DNA of 64,000 nt from Devosia psychrophila (GCF_000971275.1 NZ_LAPV01000192.1:18503-82502), one strand, 5' to 3'. Positions 1-11,745 are shown, counted from the stretch's first letter. Numbers and translations: made by a program. Notes: a model not told the origin generated them from the letters alone.

Positions 1-1
1 T

Positions 2-1513
2 GGCTATCTGCTTGAGCGGGGCGTTTCCTCGCAGAGCCAGACGCGGTTCCGCATCGGCTTTTCGCCGGATAGCCGCAACGGGCTGAAGGAACATCTGGCA
101 GGCAATGGCGTCTCGGCGCAGGACATGGTCGATACCGGACTGGTGGCCAGCCGTGACGGCGATGCGCTGACCTACGACCGGTTCCGCAATCGCGTGATGT
201 TCCCGATCATGGATTTCCGAGGCCGGGTGATCGCCTTTGGCGGTCGTGCGCTGTCGGCCGATGTGCCGGCGAAATACCTGAACTCGCCCGAGACCGAACT
301 CTTCAGCAAGCGGCGCACGCTGTATAATGGCCAGACGGCACGGCAGGCAGCACGCGACGGCAGCACGGTCATCGTGGTCGAGGGCTATCTCGACGTCATC
401 GCGGCGGTGTCGGCGGGTTTCGAGGGCACGGTTGCGCCCTTGGGTACGGCGATGACCGAGGAGCACCTGCAGATGCTCTGGCAGATGTCGCCCGACCCGG
501 TGCTGTGTTTTGATGGCGACAAGGCCGGGCTGAAGGCTGCCGAGCGCACGGCGGATATCGTCATGCCGCATCTCAAGCCGGGTTTTACCGTGCGCATCGC
601 GACGCTGCCCGAGGGGCAGGACCCGGATGATTTGATCAAGGCGCAGGGCCGTGGCGCTTTTGCCGATGTGATCGATCGGGCGCGGTCGCTGTCGGATGTG
701 ATCTGGAGCATGGAGACGGGCGGGCTGGTGCCGGAAACGCCGGAAGCCCGGGCGGCGCTACAGGCACGGTTGCGCGAACGGTCCAACGGCATCCAGGACA
801 GCTCGGTACGCTTCCATTATTCGCAGGCGTTCGACGAAAAGCTGCGGGCTTTCCTCGCTCCAATGCGGCAAAACCGGTTCGAACCGCGTGGCGGGCAGCA
901 GCGCTATGGCCAAAGCGGGGCTTATGGCTACCCCAGTCGTGGCACGCCGCGTCTGGTGGTCAGCGACACCCTGCGCAATTCGCGATTGCTGAAACCGGGC
1001 TCGATGGCCGAGGCGACGCCGCGCGAGGCGACGATCATCCTGAGCCTGGTCAATCACCCGGCGCTGGTCGAGGACAAGTTCGAATTGCTGGCCGCGATCG
1101 ACTTCGACACGCCGCTGGCGCAAAAGGTGATGGGCGAGATTTTAAGCCTATGCGTGCGGCATCACGATATTTCGGCAGAGGACCTTAAGTCAGCGTTGGG
1201 GGCGCGCGGGCACGGGCCGACGTTGGACCGGATGGCCGATGTTTTGCTGCGGCAGGGCGTTTGGCAGATCGCGACCGAGATCGCCTTGCCCGATGCCGAG
1301 ACCGGTTTAAGTCACGCACTGGCCTTGCATAATAAGAAAGTTCAACTAAATAGGGAGCTCAAAGCAGCCGAAGCGGCGCTGGGCGAAGACCCAAGCGAAG
1401 AAACCTTTGAAAGGCTGCGGGACATCAAGAACCAGATTACCACTGTCGATGGCACAGAGGCATTGATCGAAGGATTTGGTTCGTTATCGGGACGCGCGAC
1501 ACGCAGCTTTTAG
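2..1513 (+). CDS. dnaG: DNA primase, 5'-truncated by the window edge
   Basis: Makes the RNA primers for DNA replication. The frame is open from base 2, upstream of the first ATG at 125, so about 503 C-terminal residues are visible and the N-terminal zinc-binding domain lies outside the window. The TOPRIM core is seen as VVEGYLDVIA (catalytic Glu) near base 375 and CFDGDKAG (the Asp pair) near base 507. The C-terminal helical part, which in the family binds DnaB helicase, runs from about base 990 to the stop. It lies directly upstream of rpoD, the usual macromolecular-synthesis arrangement. The product is secure; only the start is missing. Confidence 0.95.
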   Translation, partial: GYLLERGVSSQSQTRFRIGFSPDSRNGLKEHLAGNGVSAQDMVDTGLVASRDGDALTYDRFRNRVMFPIMDFRGRVIAFGGRALSADVPAKYLNSPETELFSKRRTLYNGQTARQAARDGSTVIVVEGYLDVIAAVSAGFEGTVAPLGTAMTEEHLQMLWQMSPDPVLCFDGDKAGLKAAERTADIVMPHLKPGFTVRIATLPEGQDPDDLIKAQGRGAFADVIDRARSLSDVIWSMETGGLVPETPEARAALQARLRERSNGIQDSSVRFHYSQAFDEKLRAFLAPMRQNRFEPRGGQQRYGQSGAYGYPSRGTPRLVVSDTLRNSRLLKPGSMAEATPREATIILSLVNHPALVEDKFELLAAIDFDTPLAQKVMGEILSLCVRHHDISAEDLKSALGARGHGPTLDRMADVLLRQGVWQIATEIALPDAETGLSHALALHNKKVQLNRELKAAEAALGEDPSEETFERLRDIKNQITTVDGTEALIEGFGSLSGRATRSF

Positions 1514-1700
1514 GAGTTTTCTCCGAAAAGTGCGGGTACGCGCGATTTTGCATATGGTGATATGCGAAACTAATCCGAAGCGAACCGGGTTGCTACTTGA
1601 GGCGTTAACGCCTTGGTGACCAAACCTTTACCTTGCCTTGAGGTGTCACCACTTAAAGCCTTATTCGGGCCCGGGCGCACGGGATCCGACGGAGTACCAG

Positions 1701-3773
<2,073 letters not shown>

Positions 3774-3782
3774 GCTATTGGG

Positions 3783-3806
3783 TCATCCCCGCGAAAGCGG
3801 GGATGA
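3783..3806. repeat. REP-like palindrome after rpoD
   Basis: Perfect 10-bp stem TCATCCCCGC / GCGGGGATGA with a GAAA tetraloop. This exact type of short palindrome is dispersed between genes in many alphaproteobacteria. It may end or stabilise the rpoD transcript; there is no T-run of terminator quality behind it. Confidence 0.7.
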
Positions 3807-3849
3807 TCGTTTGACGGCTAGGGACTTCGCGATATGGGGGATGTTTGAA

Positions 3850-4161
3850 ATGACGACAGTCCCCACTCGCCTTAAGCTGACGACCATCAGGGCTATCGTT
3901 CCTTTCAAGCTGGTGGTGACGTTTTCCGATGGCTCGTATGGCACGTTCGATGCCGCGCCGATGATCGGGGAACGCGGTGAGGGCACCGAGCCGTTGCGGG
4001 ATCGGCGCTTCTTTGGCAGTGTCGAGCTGAAAAACGGCGTGCCCACCTGGCCGAACCACTTCGATGTGTCGCCGGGCTGGCTGCGCGAAGAAATGGAAAA
4101 ACGCGGCGAACTGCAATTGCCGCTGCCCGTCCGCCGGTTGCGCGGAACGGCTCAAAACTGA
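3850..4161 (+). CDS. DUF2442 domain protein
   Basis: A 103-aa protein of unknown function. The body matches the DUF2442 pattern: a strand with FSDGSYGTFD, then EPLRDRRFF, then PTWPNHFDVSP. Members are often encoded beside toxin-antitoxin-like DUF4160 genes, but no such partner is here. ATG 3850 is preferred over 3841 because the GGGG at 3837-3840 is then 9 bases away. The longer reading from 3778 would translate the REP hairpin and is unlikely. Confidence 0.7.
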   Translation: MTTVPTRLKLTTIRAIVPFKLVVTFSDGSYGTFDAAPMIGERGEGTEPLRDRRFFGSVELKNGVPTWPNHFDVSPGWLREEMEKRGELQLPLPVRRLRGTAQN

Positions 4162-4172
4162 GGAGACCAACC

Positions 4173-4463
4173 ATGTCGTTCTGGAAAAACCTGTTCGGTG
4201 GCGGTTCTTCGAATGCCGAGCCAGCCGGTGACAAGGTGTTGGGCGAGGAAGGCTACAAGGGCTTCCTGATAAAGGCCATCGAGATGAAGGCCGGTAGCGA
4301 GTTGCAACTCGCTGGCACCATTGAAAAAGACATTGGCGGCGAGCTTAAGAGCTATCGGTTCGTGCGTGCAGATCGCATGAGTTCCCGCGATGACCTGACC
4401 GCGCTGGCGCTGGCCAAGGGCCGGCAGATCATCGACGAGCAGGGCGAAGCTATTTTCGCCTAA
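4173..4463 (+). CDS. HlyU family protein
   Basis: A 96-aa protein beginning MSFWKNLFGGG and matching the HlyU family (PF10115): YKGFLIKAIEMKAGSELQLA then RFVRADRMSSRDDL and a C-terminal helix. The family is named after a Vibrio haemolysin activator, but most alphaproteobacterial members have no proven role. It starts 11 bases after the DUF2442 gene, so the two are probably co-transcribed; GAGGAG upstream is a good ribosome site. Confidence 0.75.
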   Translation: MSFWKNLFGGGSSNAEPAGDKVLGEEGYKGFLIKAIEMKAGSELQLAGTIEKDIGGELKSYRFVRADRMSSRDDLTALALAKGRQIIDEQGEAIFA

Positions 4464-4549
4464 GCCTCTACTGACAAAACTAATTTTGGCGCCAGCGTTC
4501 GCGGACATGCTGTCCTGCAAGACCGTCCTGCCGCATAGGAGACTATACC

Positions 4550-4771
4550 ATGGCCAAAAAGCCAACCGCTCGCAGCGAGTACGTGTTCTTCGACGTGATC
4601 TATGAAGACGGCAGCCAGCGCTCAAACCGCAAGGTAGAAGCCGCCCTGCTGGGCGGCCTCGATGGCGACGAGCCTGCTCGCACCGAAATCATGAATCAGG
4701 ACCGGGCCATCTCGGAAAAATCCGGTCTGCCGCCTCTGCAGATCAAGACCATCAAGCGCTCGGGAAAGTAG
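4550..4771 (+). CDS. conserved small hypothetical protein
   Basis: A 73-aa charged protein starting MAKKPTARSEYVFFDVIYED, with AGGAG 7 bases ahead of the ATG. No domain is recognised. No signal peptide or membrane segment is visible. Its last 20 bases overlap the 3' end of the convergent oxidoreductase gene. Codon use and the ribosome site support a real gene. Confidence 0.6.
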   Translation: MAKKPTARSEYVFFDVIYEDGSQRSNRKVEAALLGGLDGDEPARTEIMNQDRAISEKSGLPPLQIKTIKRSGK

Positions 4772-5807
4772 TCCCCAGCGCCTTATCGATCGCCGGCTTT
4801 ACGACTGTTCCGTAGAGCTCGATTGCCTTCATGACCTTGTCGTGGGGCAGGGTGCCGACGCTGAGTTGCAGGCCGAAACGGTCATGCTTGAACCATTCGT
4901 GCTGCAGCAGGACCTTGTCGATGATCTCCTGAGGCGAGCCTATGAAATAGGCGCCCTGCGGGGTTGCACCAGCTTCGAACTGGGCACGTGTCGTCGGCGG
5001 CCAGCCGCGTTCCTTGCCGATGCGGCTCATGGCCTCGCTGTGTGCCGGGAAAGCGATGTCGCGGGCCTCCTGACTATCGGCCGCAATGAAGCCATGCGAG
5101 CTGACGCCGACCGGCAAATCCTTCGGATTGCGGCCGACCTTGGTGGCAGTTTCGCGATAGAACTCAACCAGCGGGGCAAACTGCCTGGGCTGGCCGCCGA
5201 TGATGGCGAGCATCAGGGGCAGGCCGTAGTAGGCAGCGCGGGCAACCGAATTAGGCGTGCCGCCGACGGCAATCCAGACGGGCAATGGGGTCTGCACCGG
5301 CTTGGGAAAAATCTCGATGCCAGGAATAGGCTTGGTGTTGGCGCTGCCGGGCCAGGCGACCTTGCCGCCTTCCCTGATCTTGAGCAGCATTTCGAGCTTC
5401 TCTTCGAACAGCGTGTCGTAGTCTTCGAGGGCATAGCTAAACAGCGGGAAGCTCTCGATGAAGGAGCCGCGCCCGGCCATGATCTCGGCGCGGCCATTGC
5501 TCAACAGGTCGACCGTGGCGAATTGCTGCCAGACGCGGATCGGGTCCTCCGAGCTTAGCACCGTCACCGCGGTCGAGAGGCGAATGCTCTACGTGCGGGC
5601 GGCGGCGGCGGCAAGGACGGTCACCGGGGCAGAGGCCACGTAGTCGGGGCGGTGGTGCTCGCCCAGACCGTAGAAGTCGAGGCCGAGCTGGTCAGCGAGC
5701 TCAATTTCCTCCAGCAGGTCCCTCAAACGCTCGGCAGGACTTTGCAGCGCGTTGCCATTGAGGGCGTCAGGGGTATTTTCGGCAAACGAGTAGAGTCCGA
5801 GTTCCAT
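4752..5807 (-). pseudogene. LLM-class flavin-dependent oxidoreductase broken by an in-frame amber stop
   Basis: Bacterial luciferase-like (F420/FMN) monooxygenase family, about 351 codons. The N-terminal part reads [10 protein letters not shown]...[12 protein letters not shown]...[11 protein letters not shown] and the C-terminal part continues SIRLSTAVTVLSSEDPIRVW, the normal family sequence. The two parts are in the same frame; a single TAG (plus-strand bases 5589-5591) interrupts them at a position where the family has an ordinary residue. The C-terminal piece could restart at GTG 5567. Either a recent nonsense mutation, a sequence error, or two polypeptides. Function otherwise unknown; substrates vary widely in this family. 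Confidence 0.8.
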
Positions 5808-5907
5808 CTGGATAGCTCCTGTTGGCTCACCAATGGCTTGCTCGGCCGATGCGATCAAGAACGCACATCGGTGTAACCGCGCGCCGTGGGCGCGCGGCAT
5901 TTCCGGT

Positions 5908-6597
5908 TCAGACGTTGCTGCTGGAAGGCGTGTATGCAAACGGAGCGGCTGGAGCCGCCGCGGGCTCTGGAGCCCTTGCACCGGCCGCCTTGTGGATTTC
6001 GGTGACGAGAGCTGGATCGAGGCGCAGCTTAGATGCCAAGGCGTCGAGATAAGCGCGTTCAGACGCCGTGTCGGCAGTTATCGCCACCAGCGAGGCCGCA
6101 TAAATCTCAGTGGCATGTTCCGGCGTATCGGCGCGGGCGACCACGGCGTTGATGTCGAGCGGAGTCGATAGTTCATCGAACACCCAGGCCTTCTCCTCGG
6201 AGGAAAGGGTCATGGTTTCGAGCTTTGAGAAAATGGCTTCCTTCTCGTCCGCATCGATACGGCCATCGGCCTTGGCGGCGGCGATCATGGCGCGGACCAA
6301 TGTCTTGCCGAGCTCTTCCTGGGCATGGCTATCGCTAACCGCAGGAATAAATGCGTCCTGCTGAACAGCAGGGGCTTGAGCGCCCTGCTGGTTCTTCTGG
6401 TAATTTTGCCAAGCATTAAATGCCAAGCCGCCCACCGCCGCCACGGCACCAAGCTGAACTGCACTGCCAGCCAGTTTACCCAAGCCGCCGCCACTCAACA
6501 GCATGCCTGCTGCAAGACCGGCGGCGCCGGTAACTGCGGTGCGTTGCGTTCCCTGGTCGCTCTGCAAGGCTTTAAGAATCTGATCGATGTTGAACAT
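5908..6597 (-). CDS. DUF533 / TerB-like inner-membrane-associated protein
   Basis: A 229-aa protein. A Gly/Ala-rich hydrophobic stretch (about residues 24-65) precedes a TerB-type helical domain with [18 protein letters not shown], the signature acidic loop of that family, and a second acidic turn. The C-terminus is Ala/Pro-rich. ATG 6597 is chosen over the longer frame because GGGAG lies 5 bases upstream. E. coli YebE is a family member linked to envelope stress; the role here is not known. Confidence 0.75.
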   Translation of the reverse strand: MFNIDQILKALQSDQGTQRTAVTGAAGLAAGMLLSGGGLGKLAGSAVQLGAVAAVGGLAFNAWQNYQKNQQGAQAPAVQQDAFIPAVSDSHAQEELGKTLVRAMIAAAKADGRIDADEKEAIFSKLETMTLSSEEKAWVFDELSTPLDINAVVARADTPEHATEIYAASLVAITADTASERAYLDALASKLRLDPALVTEIHKAAGARAPEPAAAPAAPFAYTPSSSNV

Positions 6598-6689
6598 TGG
6601 TACTCCCTCGATTGTCAGCTCACGAGATGGGGGCGGATTGGGCCTGGCGCAAGACCCGGAGGGGAGACCGATTGCCGCTGCCTGCACTT

Positions 6690-6722
6690 AGACAAAGAAA
6701 GACCCCGGTGGGGCGACCGGGG
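6690..6722 (-). terminator. Rho-independent terminator of the 7162 gene
   Basis: Stem CCCCGGT / ACCGGGG (6703-6709 and 6716-6722) with a 6-base loop. Read on the minus strand it is followed by TCTTTCTTTG. It lies just after the stop of the membrane-anchored Ala/Pro-rich gene. Confidence 0.6.
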
Positions 6723-6775
6723 CCTAAACGATATCACCAGAGGGAGGGCTGGAAATACCGATAGATTACGCGCCG

Positions 6776-7162
6776 TTATTGAGCGGCTGGTGCAGCAGGT
6801 GTCGGGGTCACCGCATCAGTGGCCGGAGCCTCGACTGCCGGGGCCGCTGTCGCCGGGGCGGCGTCAACCGCTGGTGCCTCGGTCATCGGTGCAGCATTAG
6901 CAGCTGGTGCCGCTGGCGCTTGCGTCATTGGAGCCGGAGCAATGGCAGGATCGGCAGGCGCATCAATGCCAGCAGGGGCAGCGTTATTGACATCAACTGT
7001 GGTGGACGGGCCCGAATTGGCCGAAAACACCAGATAGCCAATGGCGAGTAGTGCCAGGGCTACGATAATGCCGACAAACCAGCCTGTGCCGCTGCTTTCG
7101 CGCGTATAAACAGTGCGGTTCTCGTCGTTTGTGTAGACGGTATCGCGTTCTGGGATAGCCAT
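6776..7162 (-). CDS. membrane-anchored Ala/Pro-rich protein
   Basis: A 128-aa protein with a short cytoplasmic N-terminus, one clear transmembrane helix (GWFVGIIVALALLAIGYLVF, about residues 27-46), and a low-complexity tail of Ala, Pro and Thr. No enzymatic domain is present. Such proteins are common and unassigned in Hyphomicrobiales. The tail is probably periplasmic or an extended linker. A terminator follows. Confidence 0.6.
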   Translation of the reverse strand: MAIPERDTVYTNDENRTVYTRESSGTGWFVGIIVALALLAIGYLVFSANSGPSTTVDVNNAAPAGIDAPADPAIAPAPMTQAPAAPAANAAPMTEAPAVDAAPATAAPAVEAPATDAVTPTPAAPAAQ

Positions 7163-7343
7163 GATGAGATCCTTTGTGTTTCACCGTATGACAAAGAAAC
7201 GCGGGCTTTTTGTTTTCGTTCCCAAATGCGTGATCACTCTGACTGCAAATTGGTACGGCCGGATTTACTTGTTTTGATTCAATAGATTGCCCGGACCACG
7301 ATGGCGAGAAAAACGCACTAGCCTTGGCGTCGCCCTTGAAATC

Positions 7344-7859
7344 TCAGAGATCCGACGCTTTTTCTTTGCTCGGGTTCTTGGAAATCCGGTCGATCAAGGC
7401 CAGAAACAGCGCCGATGCGATGAAGGTGACATGCAGGATCGTGTGCCACATGATCTGGTTGTCGGTGTATTTCGGCACGTTGAGAAAAATCTGCAGCAGG
7501 TGAATCGATGAGATCGCCACGATGGTGGAAGCGACCTTGATCTTGAGCGAGCCGGCATCGATCTGGCCGAGCCAGCGCACGTCATCCTCATTGTCAAAGC
7601 GGGAGACGAAATTTTCGTAACCCGAGATTATGACCATAACGACCAGGCTGGCGATCAGCGCTGCGTCGATCAGGCCCAAAATCTTGAGGATGGTCTCGGT
7701 TTCATCCAGGCCGATCAGGTGGCTGGCGAAATCCCAGAGCTTGAAACCGAAACTGACGGCATAGAGCGCCAGCGCAAGGCCCAAGCCGATATAGAAGACC
7801 ACAAGCAGCCAGCGCGACGCCAGAATGACGCTTTCGACGAAAATTTCCAGCCGCTTCAT
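7344..7859 (-). CDS. UPF0114 (YqhA) family inner-membrane protein
   Basis: A 171-aa protein with about four hydrophobic helices, matching the YqhA family: EIFVESVILASRWLL at the start, VMVIISGYENFVS in the middle, and SSIHLLQIFLNV near the end. Biochemical role unknown. It starts cleanly at ATG 7859 and is monocistronic on the minus strand, with about 180 bases on the 3' side before the next gene in that direction. Confidence 0.8.
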   Translation of the reverse strand: MKRLEIFVESVILASRWLLVVFYIGLGLALALYAVSFGFKLWDFASHLIGLDETETILKILGLIDAALIASLVVMVIISGYENFVSRFDNEDDVRWLGQIDAGSLKIKVASTIVAISSIHLLQIFLNVPKYTDNQIMWHTILHVTFIASALFLALIDRISKNPSKEKASDL

Positions 7860-7939
7860 AATGACGCTCCAGCACAGGGGTGGGTGTCAGATAGCAATTT
7901 CCCCGAGTTAGACAAGACAGCGTCGTTCAGGCAGGTGCG

Positions 7940-7974
7940 GCAAAAAGAAAGGCCGGGCACTGGGCCCGGCCTTT
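7940..7974 (-). terminator. Rho-independent terminator after the OmpA-family gene
   Basis: Perfect 11-bp stem AAAGGCCGGGC / GCCCGGCCTTT with a 5-base loop, followed on the minus strand by TTTCTTTTTG. It lies 20 bases beyond the stop of the OmpA-family gene. Confidence 0.85.
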
Positions 7975-7994
7975 CGCATTGGTGTCGATTTCGA

Positions 7995-10196
7995 TCAGTT
8001 CGACGCAGTGGTGATCAGCGGCGTGATGCGGCGGATGGTGACGCGACGGTTCTCTCGCTCACCGGCTTCGGTGCGGATCTTGAGGTAGCGTTCGCCATAG
8101 CCCTGGGTGGCCAGGTTTTCCGGCGGCACGCCGTAGAAGTCCGTCAGGATGCGGGCCACCGTAGCAGCACGCAGATCGGACAGGCGCAGGTTGGAAATGT
8201 CCGAACCCACGGCGTCGGTGTGACCTTCGATCAGGAAGGTCTCGCTCGGGTTGCGGGCCAGCAGGGCCAGCATGCCGTTGGCAACGCTGGACAGGCCGCC
8301 AACCTGGTCGCGGCCGATGGTGGCAGCGCCGGTGTCAAAGGTAAGTCCGCCGACTTCGAGCTTGCGCACGCTGTCACGAACGCGGGACGACCGCTTGACC
8401 TCGTCGATCGAGTATAGGCGAGCAACGTTTTCGACCGGTGGCTGGCTGAAGAAGATTTCCACTTCTTCATCGTCGGCGAAAGCGGCGTCCAGCACATAGT
8501 CGCGAGCTGGGATGTTGAGGCGCAGTGGCGGCAGGTCCTGACCCGGGTCGCGCCAGGCGATCAGGTCGCTATCATACTGGTCATCGAAGTAGGCGAGGAC
8601 GTATTCACGGCCGGCAGGATCGATGCGCGAGCGACGGAGAATGTCGCCGTTGCGGTTGCGGACCGTAACGATCTGGGTGCCGTCCGGACGGGTGATGGTT
8701 TCACGCGTGCGGTCGTTGCTCAGGTTTTCGTAGAAGATCTCGTCTTCCTGGGCATTGTAGAAACGATCGGTGTCCTGGCCGATGGAATTGACCACCAACT
8801 GGGTGCCAATCTGCAGAATGACCTGCGTAATCACGTCACCTGCATTGACCTGCTGCACAGGGGCCTGCTCGATGATGGTCACATTATTTTGCTGACCAAT
8901 GTTGTTCTGGGTATTGTTGGTAGAATTATCGATGTTCGTGATGTTGTTTACGTAGTTGTTCACGATAGTCTGATTGATCGTCGCTGCGTCGGTAGCAGTG
9001 ACCTCTGTGCCGGGGTCTGCGGCGACAGAAACGACTGGCTCGGCCGCAAATGCTCGGGTCGCTTCGGACTGAGCGGAGGCATCGGATTCAGGTGGAGCGA
9101 CCGGTTGAACTTCTTCCACCGCCGCACCCATCCGGGCTTCGGCGGCGGGGTCCGCATCGAAATCTTTGGCGCTGTCGAGCACTGGAGCGATCTGCTCCTG
9201 AGTGATGCCCTCGGGCAGGTTTTCGATGACTTCGGTCTGTTCGGCCGGCAGGGTAGCCGGATCGACAGGAGCTGCTGCGGCAGGATCGACTGGCGCGGTT
9301 GCGGCTGGATCTGCCGGTGCGACAGGGGTCGCCGGAACTGCAGGCTCGGCAACAGGAGCCGCTGGGGCGCCTGGAAGAGCCGGGACAGCAGGCAGGCTGA
9401 GGCCATACTGTGCCAAGCATGTATTGGTGTCAGGGAAGCCGCCCTGAACGCAGAGCGCGTCGATCTCGGCCTGGGCCGCAGATAGCTGGGCCTGCGCAGC
9501 AGCGGGGTCACCACCAGCCATCATGTCGGCGATCGCGGTGTTGTAGATGTCGATCTGGGCCCGTACGTCAGCCGAGACATCGACAGAAGCAGGGGCTACA
9601 ACGGCAGGTGCGGGTTCCACCGCCGGTGCAGCCTCGACTGGGGCGGCGGCAGCTGCTGCGGCGGCTTCTGCATCGGCTTGAGCCTTAGCCTCGGCGGCAG
9701 CTTGGGCATTGGCATCTTCAGTAGCCTTTGCCTCAGCGGCGGCGCGTGCGGTCGCTGCTTGTGCGTCGGCTGCTTCAGCATCAGCGGCGGCCTTTGCCTC
9801 AGCGTCTGCAGTGGCCTGTGCGTCCGCGTCAGCCTGTACTTTCGCCGCCTCAGCATCAGCGGCGGCCTGAGCATCGGCAGCGGCCTGAACTTCAGCCGCT
9901 GCTGCGGCCTCAGCGGCCGCATCAACCTGAGGATCTACGGGGGCCGGCACAGCTTCGGGGGCAGGTGCGGAAATGGCAGCGATACATTCGTCGATGCTGG
10001 CGTAGCCGGCGACGATGCAAAGTTCGGTTAGGGGAGCGCTTGCAGCCTCGATGGCTGCGGCGTCACCGGATGCCTGAGCGGCAGCATAGGCCTGATAGGC
10101 CGCAACCAGATCGCCATCTTGGGCGCGTACGGTTATCGGCAGCAGGGCCATGAAACCGATACTCGTACCGGTCAGAAGCCAATTTCTACGGCGCAT
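7995..10196 (-). CDS. OmpA-family outer-membrane/peptidoglycan-linked protein with long Ala-rich stalk
   Basis: A 733-aa secreted protein. A signal peptide (about residues 1-26, ending VRAQDG) is followed by an Ala/Gln/Glu-rich stretch, about residues 90-220, made of AAADAEA-type repeats likely to form a coiled coil; then an Asn-rich segment near residue 410 (NNYVNNITNIDN); then a C-terminal OmpA peptidoglycan-binding domain with FLIEGHTDAVGSD and NRRVTIRRI. ATG 10196 is preferred to the longer frame since it starts a typical signal peptide. It probably tethers the envelope to peptidoglycan. The same Asn-rich/OmpA layout is common in Hyphomicrobiales. Confidence 0.85.
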   Translation of the reverse strand: MRRRNWLLTGTSIGFMALLPITVRAQDGDLVAAYQAYAAAQASGDAAAIEAASAPLTELCIVAGYASIDECIAAISAPAPEAVPAPVDPQVDAAAEAAAAAEVQAAADAQAAADAEAAKVQADADAQATADAEAKAAADAEAADAQAATARAAAEAKATEDANAQAAAEAKAQADAEAAAAAAAAPVEAAPAVEPAPAVVAPASVDVSADVRAQIDIYNTAIADMMAGGDPAAAQAQLSAAQAEIDALCVQGGFPDTNTCLAQYGLSLPAVPALPGAPAAPVAEPAVPATPVAPADPAATAPVDPAAAAPVDPATLPAEQTEVIENLPEGITQEQIAPVLDSAKDFDADPAAEARMGAAVEEVQPVAPPESDASAQSEATRAFAAEPVVSVAADPGTEVTATDAATINQTIVNNYVNNITNIDNSTNNTQNNIGQQNNVTIIEQAPVQQVNAGDVITQVILQIGTQLVVNSIGQDTDRFYNAQEDEIFYENLSNDRTRETITRPDGTQIVTVRNRNGDILRRSRIDPAGREYVLAYFDDQYDSDLIAWRDPGQDLPPLRLNIPARDYVLDAAFADDEEVEIFFSQPPVENVARLYSIDEVKRSSRVRDSVRKLEVGGLTFDTGAATIGRDQVGGLSSVANGMLALLARNPSETFLIEGHTDAVGSDISNLRLSDLRAATVARILTDFYGVPPENLATQGYGERYLKIRTEAGERENRRVTIRRITPLITTASN

Positions 10197-10451
10197 TGTT
10201 ATTTTCCTTTTAGGTCGGTTGACACTTGAGCCAAGCATCGCGGCGCCAGTCTGAACGGAGACTGAATGAATTTTGAACGTCGATGTTCGATGCCTTCTCC
10301 CCGCAATGGCCGAAACGCCTGGAGTCTGTGTTGGTTCCTCCGATCCAGGCGCGACACGTGGCGGTTTGATCGTGGCGCCAATGGGGCAAACTGGACGGAT
10401 CAGCAAGTCGCTGCGCTGGTTCGGCAGGGGCGATCATGGTAGGTCGGGGGC

Positions 10452-10874
10452 ATGCAACAAGCCATCGAGACGCTGACCATTCCGACGCAAGGGCAGGGGT
10501 TCTATGAATTCACCCGCGCAGTACGCCATTTCGTTTCTACAGCGGATATAGCGACGGGGTTGGTGACGGCCTTCGTGCGCCACACCTCATGCTCGCTGCT
10601 GATCCAGGAAAACGCCGACGTGGATGTGCAGACCGATCTCGACGGCTTCTTCAAGCGGCTGGTGCCTGAGGGCCTGGACTGGCTGGTACACACAACCGAA
10701 GGGCCCGACGACATGCCGGCCCATATCAAGGCGGCGTTGACACAAACTTCCATCGGCATTCCCATCATGGATGGTGAACCAGTGTTCGGCACCTGGCAGG
10801 GCATCTATCTTTTCGAGCACCGCAGTCAGCCGCATCGGCGCGAGGTGGTGCTGCATATATTTGGAGACCGTTGA
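10452..10874 (+). CDS. yjbQ: YjbQ/UPF0047 family protein
   Basis: A 140-aa single-domain protein matching the YjbQ family: FVRHTSCSLLIQENAD, the HTTEGPDDMPAHIK metal-binding region, and GTWQGIYLFEHR. Members have weak thiamine-phosphate-synthase activity in vitro, but the physiological role is unsettled. Its TGA overlaps the ATG of the downstream transporter (TGATG), showing translational coupling. Confidence 0.88.
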   Translation: MQQAIETLTIPTQGQGFYEFTRAVRHFVSTADIATGLVTAFVRHTSCSLLIQENADVDVQTDLDGFFKRLVPEGLDWLVHTTEGPDDMPAHIKAALTQTSIGIPIMDGEPVFGTWQGIYLFEHRSQPHRREVVLHIFGDR

Positions 10875-11704
10875 TGGATTGGGCGACACTGCTGGGATAC
10901 TGGCCGTTTGTGTTGGGGCTGATGGTAACCGGCGTGGTGTCGGGCGTTGCCGCTGGTCTGCTAGGCATTGGTGGTGGCGCCATTATCGTGCCGGCGCTGA
11001 GCACAGCCTTGCTTTGGCTGGGTTATGACAGCGACGTGGTGCAGCACGTGGCCGTCGGTACGTCGCTGTCCATCATCATCCCGACCGGGTTTATGAGCGC
11101 GCGGGCACATTACAAGCGCGGCTCGCTCGATGTCCGGGTGCTCAAACTGTGGACGCCCTTCATTGTGGCCGGGACGTTCATGGGCGGGCTGATGGCCGGG
11201 CTGTTTTCGGGCGATGTATTGCGCATCGTCTTCGCCGTGATGGCCTTCGTGATCGCGGCCAATATCGTGTTCGGGTTCCAGACCAAGCTGATGGGGCATC
11301 TGAATGGCTCGTCGCTGACGCATCGAATTTCGGCGACGGTCGTCGGCTATATCTCATCGCTGATGGGGATTGGCGGCGGTTCGCTTACCGTGCCGACGCT
11401 GGTGGCCTTCGGCGCGACCATGCATTCAGCTGTGGGCACTTCGGCGGCCGTAGGTGTGGCTATCGCCATTTCCGGCACGCTGGGTTTCCTGATCTCGGGC
11501 TGGGGCGTGGCGGGCCTGCCGCCGCTGAGCCTCGGTTATATCAACTTGGTAGCGCTGGTACTGGTGGCGGTACTTGCCGCGGTGTTTGCGCCGCTTGGAG
11601 CGGCTCTCGCGCACAAGCTGGATCAGAAGACGCTGAAGTATGTGTTCGCCGTGTTTCTCGTGGCAGTGGGGCTGAACATGCTGTGGAAGGTGTTGTTCGG
11701 GTAG
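10874..11704 (+). CDS. TSUP family (TauE/SafE-like) anion exporter
   Basis: A 276-aa polytopic membrane protein with two repeated halves, each carrying the family glycine motif (GLLGIGGGAIIVPAL near residue 27 and LMGIGGGSLTVPTL near residue 160). About eight transmembrane helices. The family moves sulfite, sulfoacetate and similar anions; substrate not predictable here. Start is ATG 10874, coupled to yjbQ; the in-frame TTG at 10871 is less likely. Confidence 0.85.
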   Translation: MDWATLLGYWPFVLGLMVTGVVSGVAAGLLGIGGGAIIVPALSTALLWLGYDSDVVQHVAVGTSLSIIIPTGFMSARAHYKRGSLDVRVLKLWTPFIVAGTFMGGLMAGLFSGDVLRIVFAVMAFVIAANIVFGFQTKLMGHLNGSSLTHRISATVVGYISSLMGIGGGSLTVPTLVAFGATMHSAVGTSAAVGVAIAISGTLGFLISGWGVAGLPPLSLGYINLVALVLVAVLAAVFAPLGAALAHKLDQKTLKYVFAVFLVAVGLNMLWKVLFG

Positions 11705-11715
11705 GCCGCCAAAAC

Positions 11716-11745
11716 AAAAAGCCCCCGCTGGTGCGAGGGCCTTTG
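11716..11745 (+). terminator. probable terminator of the yjbQ-TSUP operon
   Basis: Stem GCCCCCGC / GCGAGGGC (one mismatch), 4-base loop, followed by CTTTGTGTTC. It begins 16 bases after the stop. Confidence 0.55.

Noticed and set aside
9640..9930. Repetitive DNA with near-repeats of GCATCAGCGGCGG type, like a satellite or CRISPR
   Set aside because: It codes for the Ala/Glu-rich stalk of the OmpA-family protein and has no spacer-repeat regularity.
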